Assembly: GCA_029269125.1 (NCBI GenBank)
Contig: JARHXX010000023.1
Span: 1 to 60,697 of the forward strand
DNA length: 60,697 nucleotides
Direction: 5' to 3'
From: Kiritimatiellaeota bacterium B1221
GTDB lineage: Bacteria > Verrucomicrobiota > Kiritimatiellia > SS1-B-03-39 > UBA6053
Shown: one piece after another, positions 57,722-60,697 of the stretch
Position numbering within the stretch: position 1 is the stretch's first letter
Layout of the letters: every line of letters begins with the position of its first letter
The notes under the pieces: generated by a model
What the model was told of the DNA's origin: nothing
Databases searched by the model: none
Seen by the model: the letters and a program-made list of their open reading frames with translations, nothing else
Program-made: the position numbers and the translations under genes

Positions 57722-60697
57722 TTATTTTTTAAAAATTCCAAACAGCATCACCGGAACAGCGGCGAATGCCAATCGACCACGATCCAGCAGTCCCAATTTA
57801 ATATCTTCAGAGTACTCATCCGCCGCAACCGATTCCGCAACCCAAACCGGTTGCATCCCCTCGTCCACTTCCGGAACCACCGTGCTCACCTGCACTTCGG
57901 AAGTATCTTTACTGGAAAGTGCGGTTCCGTCTGCCAATCGAATAATCAGTTGGCTAAAGAAGCTGGGCGTAAAACCGGAAAGTGAATATGGCGAATAGCC
58001 TGTCTGCGACGTGAACCAGTGAATCCACTCATTCATGGAAATGGAGGAGTCGGACATCTGCGCCCAGAGATCTACATCCAATCCGTTCAGGGCCACGATA
58101 CTAAAGCCGTATTCGCTGAGAAAAGCTTGCGCATCCATTTGCAATACACCGCTCTCTTCCAGCAAGGAAATCCGACCGGATGAAAAGATACTTGTAACCG
58201 GATGAAAAAACAGGGTGCCACGCATCTTGTTTTCGAAGACGTCCAGCTCTCCGGATGTCAGACGCAACCCAATGTCACCCAAAGTTCCCACGGGCAAAAT
58301 AAATTCAACATCACCCAGGAAAAATTCTGAAGGAAAATCGATTGCAAACAAATCGGTCTGATCAATGGACAGTAATCCGGCCTGATCCTCAAGGTCGGAA
58401 AAGGCATTCACCTCTAACAAAGTCGCACCCGAATCCACCTGGATACTGATAGAACCCGTCCCATAAATCGATCCAATGCCGCCGGTGAAGTCCATGTCAT
58501 CCGCACGCAACATCACATTGCCCCGCGCATTCAGCTGATCGACGTTAAGCTTTGCCCCACTGCGCACGATCAACGATAAATTTCCGGATCCCAGGTTCAC
58601 GGAATCCAAAGTCAGTTCCGCGCCACCCAGCTGTTCAAAAAGCATCGTCCCGCCGCCGTTGAATTGAGTCACGTTTACTCCGCCTCCTGCAAAGTTCCGC
58701 AACTGATTGGATCCGCCCGCAACCGCGTTGATACTGCGTCCACTGATCTCCAGCGGATTTCCCTGTCCAATATTTCCGGCCTTGAAGTCGAGAAGGTTTC
58801 CGCGAATATCCACTTCGGAATCAGAACCCAATTCCACCATGGAACCGGCGTCAATGATCACATGGGCCTGTCCCGCCGGATTTCTGCCACTAAATGAATT
58901 GGCACCGGCAATAATCTGATCAGCGGTAAGAACTCCGCCCACGTTTAATTCAATATTGTTGGCAGAACCATCGGCCAAAGTTCGAAGATCAATCGCGGTG
59001 AGGTTTTGTCCCACATTGATAAACAGACCGCCATTCACCGACTGCGCCAAATCAATGGTGATGCTTCCCACCTCATCAAAACGAATATCGTTGTTAGCCG
59101 TAAGGGAAACAGAATTGAAATCGGTTTCGATCGGATCAAAACTTCCGATGCCCGCAAAGGCATCCAAAATTCCATTGTCAGCCCGTAAATCAATTTCGGC
59201 ATCGGGCGACAACTCTTCAATGCCCCCCCGCTCGGCTGTAATCTCCATATCCGCCGCACTGCCACCGGTATAAACACGGTTCACCAAAATATCACCACTT
59301 GTGGCCCGTAAGGTAATGTCATTGCGGTCACTGTCCGCGAGACTCTCCACATCCACCGCCCGAATTTCATTCCCACTGAAGATGTCAATCAAACCATTCA
59401 CCGTGTCGATATCCTGAAGAGTGATCCGGTCGGTTTCTTCGAGTTCAATATCACCATCCGATAAGGAGTGGGCAATCAATTCATCGATCCAGGTTTCCAG
59501 ATACCCTCCACCGGTTTGTTGAATGGCACCGAAAATATTGAGTGTCACATTGCGGGCCAAAATATCTTCACTTACATCACCAGCACCTGATTCAAACAGG
59601 GAGCCTCCGAGGGCATTGATGAACAAATCACTTCCGCGCGTGAAGCCGGCCTGGATGAAATCAACCAGGGTATCCCCGGCAGCTGTATCGATTAGAATAT
59701 CGCCCGCATTCGTGGTGACGCGCGTCAACAAAATGCCATCGGTTTCATTAAAGTCGATATTACCTGAAATTGTCGAACTGGCGATGAGTTCACTGAAGCT
59801 GGTTTCAAGTGCACGAATCCCTCCAAGCCCTCCGGTTGCCGTCAGCGTGGCGAGGTTGGCAATAAAGTCTTCGCCTGCATCTTCTGTTGACGATTCATCA
59901 ATACTTCCCGCAGCAGCGGTGACAAAGAGGTCATCCATTCCCGCCCCTGCCGAAACCAGATTAACCTCAATATCTCCAGTCGCGGTATCGATAATGATGT
60001 TGCCATCCTGCGTGGTCACAGAGCTCAGCAGAATGCCGTCACTTTCATTAAAGTCGATGTTGCCGGCAACTGAAGAGCTGGCGATCAGCTCGTTGAAGCT
60101 GGTTTCGATCGCACGCATGCTGCCAATCCCACCCGTAGTTGTCAGCGTGGCCACGTCGGCAATTAAATCTGCGGTTGCATCTTCCGGAGCCGTTTCCTTA
60201 ATGCCTCCCGCATCGGCGCTGAGGAACAGATCACCGGAACCGAATCCGGCAGAAATCAGGTTCACCAGAATATCTCCGGTGGTCGCACGGAAGATGATGT
60301 CGTTGGCATCGCTGTCGGTCAGACTTTGCACATCGGTGGCAGTGAGCTGTGCACCCGTGCGAATGTCCATAAATCCCTTGAAGGTATCCACATCCTGCAA
60401 AATAAGAGCATCCACTTCGTCGAGTTCGATTTCACCGGCAGCCGTGGTGTGGGCAATCAGATCTTCGATCCAGGTTTCAAGTCGTCCGCCACCCTGCTGC
60501 TGAATGGCGCCGTGAATATTCAGCGTAACATTGTGCGCCTGCAGATCGGCTGCCGCATCCGCGCCGGATTCGAGCAGGGATCCGCCAAAGGCGTTGATAA
60601 ATAAATCATTTCCGCGACCCGCACCCGCACGAATCAAATTCACCAGCGTGTCGCCGGTGGCGGTGTCGATGATGATGTCGCCATCCTGCGTGGTCAC
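57722..60697 (-). CDS. Giant repetitive surface protein, C-terminal 991 residues (gene runs off the window)
   Basis: Open to the right edge, so the start and most of the gene are outside. The visible part is repetitive, rich in Asp, Gly, Ile, Leu, Thr and Ser, and likely forms a beta-helix or similar stack. Two 100-residue units (visible residues 141-240 and 241-340) are nearly the same (FNELIASSSVAGNIDFNESD versus FSELIASSTISGNIDFNETD). A longer unit of about 130 residues (NVTLNIHGAIQQQGGGRLET versus NVTLNIFGAIQQTGGGYLET) recurs 326 residues later, so the pattern is A-B-B-A. Later sequence is filamentous-haemagglutinin-like (VNAVAGGSNQL-type Asn/Gly text). It ends in GRLAFAAVPVMLFGIFKK, a hydrophobic stretch plus Lys. 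Probably an exported adhesin-like protein carried by the adjoining TolC/HlyD cluster. Confidence 0.85.
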   Translation of the reverse strand: MTTQDGDIIIDTATGDTLVNLIRAGAGRGNDLFINAFGGSLLESGADAAADLQAHNVTLNIHGAIQQQGGGRLETWIEDLIAHTTAAGEIELDEVDALILQDVDTFKGFMDIRTGAQLTATDVQSLTDSDANDIIFRATTGDILVNLISAGFGSGDLFLSADAGGIKETAPEDATADLIADVATLTTTGGIGSMRAIETSFNELIASSSVAGNIDFNESDGILLSSVTTQDGNIIIDTATGDIEVNLVSAGAGMDDLFVTAAAGSIDESSTEDAGEDFIANLATLTATGGLGGIRALETSFSELIASSTISGNIDFNETDGILLTRVTTNAGDILIDTAAGDTLVDFIQAGFTRGSDLFINALGGSLFESGAGDVSEDILARNVTLNIFGAIQQTGGGYLETWIDELIAHSLSDGDIELEETDRITLQDIDTVNGLIDIFSGNEIRAVDVESLADSDRNDITLRATSGDILVNRVYTGGSAADMEITAERGGIEELSPDAEIDLRADNGILDAFAGIGSFDPIETDFNSVSLTANNDIRFDEVGSITIDLAQSVNGGLFINVGQNLTAIDLRTLADGSANNIELNVGGVLTADQIIAGANSFSGRNPAGQAHVIIDAGSMVELGSDSEVDIRGNLLDFKAGNIGQGNPLEISGRSINAVAGGSNQLRNFAGGGVNVTQFNGGGTMLFEQLGGAELTLDSVNLGSGNLSLIVRSGAKLNVDQLNARGNVMLRADDMDFTGGIGSIYGTGSISIQVDSGATLLEVNAFSDLEDQAGLLSIDQTDLFAIDFPSEFFLGDVEFILPVGTLGDIGLRLTSGELDVFENKMRGTLFFHPVTSIFSSGRISLLEESGVLQMDAQAFLSEYGFSIVALNGLDVDLWAQMSDSSISMNEWIHWFTSQTGYSPYSLSGFTPSFFSQLIIRLADGTALSSKDTSEVQVSTVVPEVDEGMQPVWVAESVAADEYSEDIKLGLLDRGRLAFAAVPVMLFGIFKK

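Noticed and set aside
59523..60503. Plus-strand open frame of 326 residues (Ser/Pro/Ala rich)
   Set aside because: Antisense to the giant repetitive protein, and its own repeats mirror those repeats.

Overview
The window reads as a gram-negative member of the PVC superphylum, most likely Verrucomicrobiota or Kiritimatiellota. The evidence is five intact PEP-CTERM surface proteins plus one broken one, a prepilin with an H-x9-DG-type tail, three LacI-family regulators, four Gfo/Idh/MocA dehydrogenases, a Cys-type sulfatase, and many glycoside-active enzymes without any SusC/SusD pair. This placement comes from gene content only; no rRNA or tRNA gene was seen.

From 1 to about 26,000 the window is a carbohydrate-utilisation region. 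It holds an AraC regulator, three PEP-CTERM genes, and a LacI gene divergent from a PEP-CTERM/FAD-oxidoreductase pair. Next come a secreted two-domain glycosidase, a prepilin, a six-hairpin glycosidase, a nucleoside deoxyribosyltransferase-like protein and a GH36-type alpha-galactosidase. A sulfatase, a second LacI, two more PEP-CTERM genes and a PL22-like propeller follow. The last part is a Gfo-Gfo-quinone-reductase operon divergent from a third LacI. Short palindromes lie where LacI operators would be: one family (core CACATGTG) recurs before three genes, and two others overlap LacI start codons.

From 26,000 to 36,500 a mostly minus-strand run resembles a deoxy-sugar/plant or algal glycan operon: GH94-like phosphorylase, truncated fucU remnant, rhamnulokinase, GH10-like xylanase, Gfo/Idh/MocA, SDR and medium-chain dehydrogenase, then a LON-domain protein. 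From 36,700 to 39,360 are a BASS-type transporter, an unknown protein and an SGNH esterase.

From 39,600 to 43,950 is a tight four-gene plus-strand operon: an ExbB/TolQ channel, ExbD/TolR, a single-pass coiled-coil protein with a TonB-like SxxxH motif in its membrane helix, and an exported Glu/Lys-rich coiled-coil protein with a C-terminal beta-sandwich. This looks like a proton-driven envelope machine with unusual output proteins. A Gfo/Idh/MocA gene and a three-gene ABC sugar importer lacking an ATPase follow on the minus strand.

From 48,550 to the right edge is a second candidate system: a shortened SecA-like ATPase, a PqqD-like/M50-peptidase/HlyD fusion, a GAF/HlyD fusion, a SUMF1-like exported protein (opposite strand), a TolC-like channel, and the C-terminal 991 residues of a giant repetitive surface protein whose start lies outside the window. 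I infer a dedicated export route for the giant protein. Several non-coding repeat families (45-bp and 73-bp tandem arrays, long inverted repeats, GCTAAT repeats) sit between genes.
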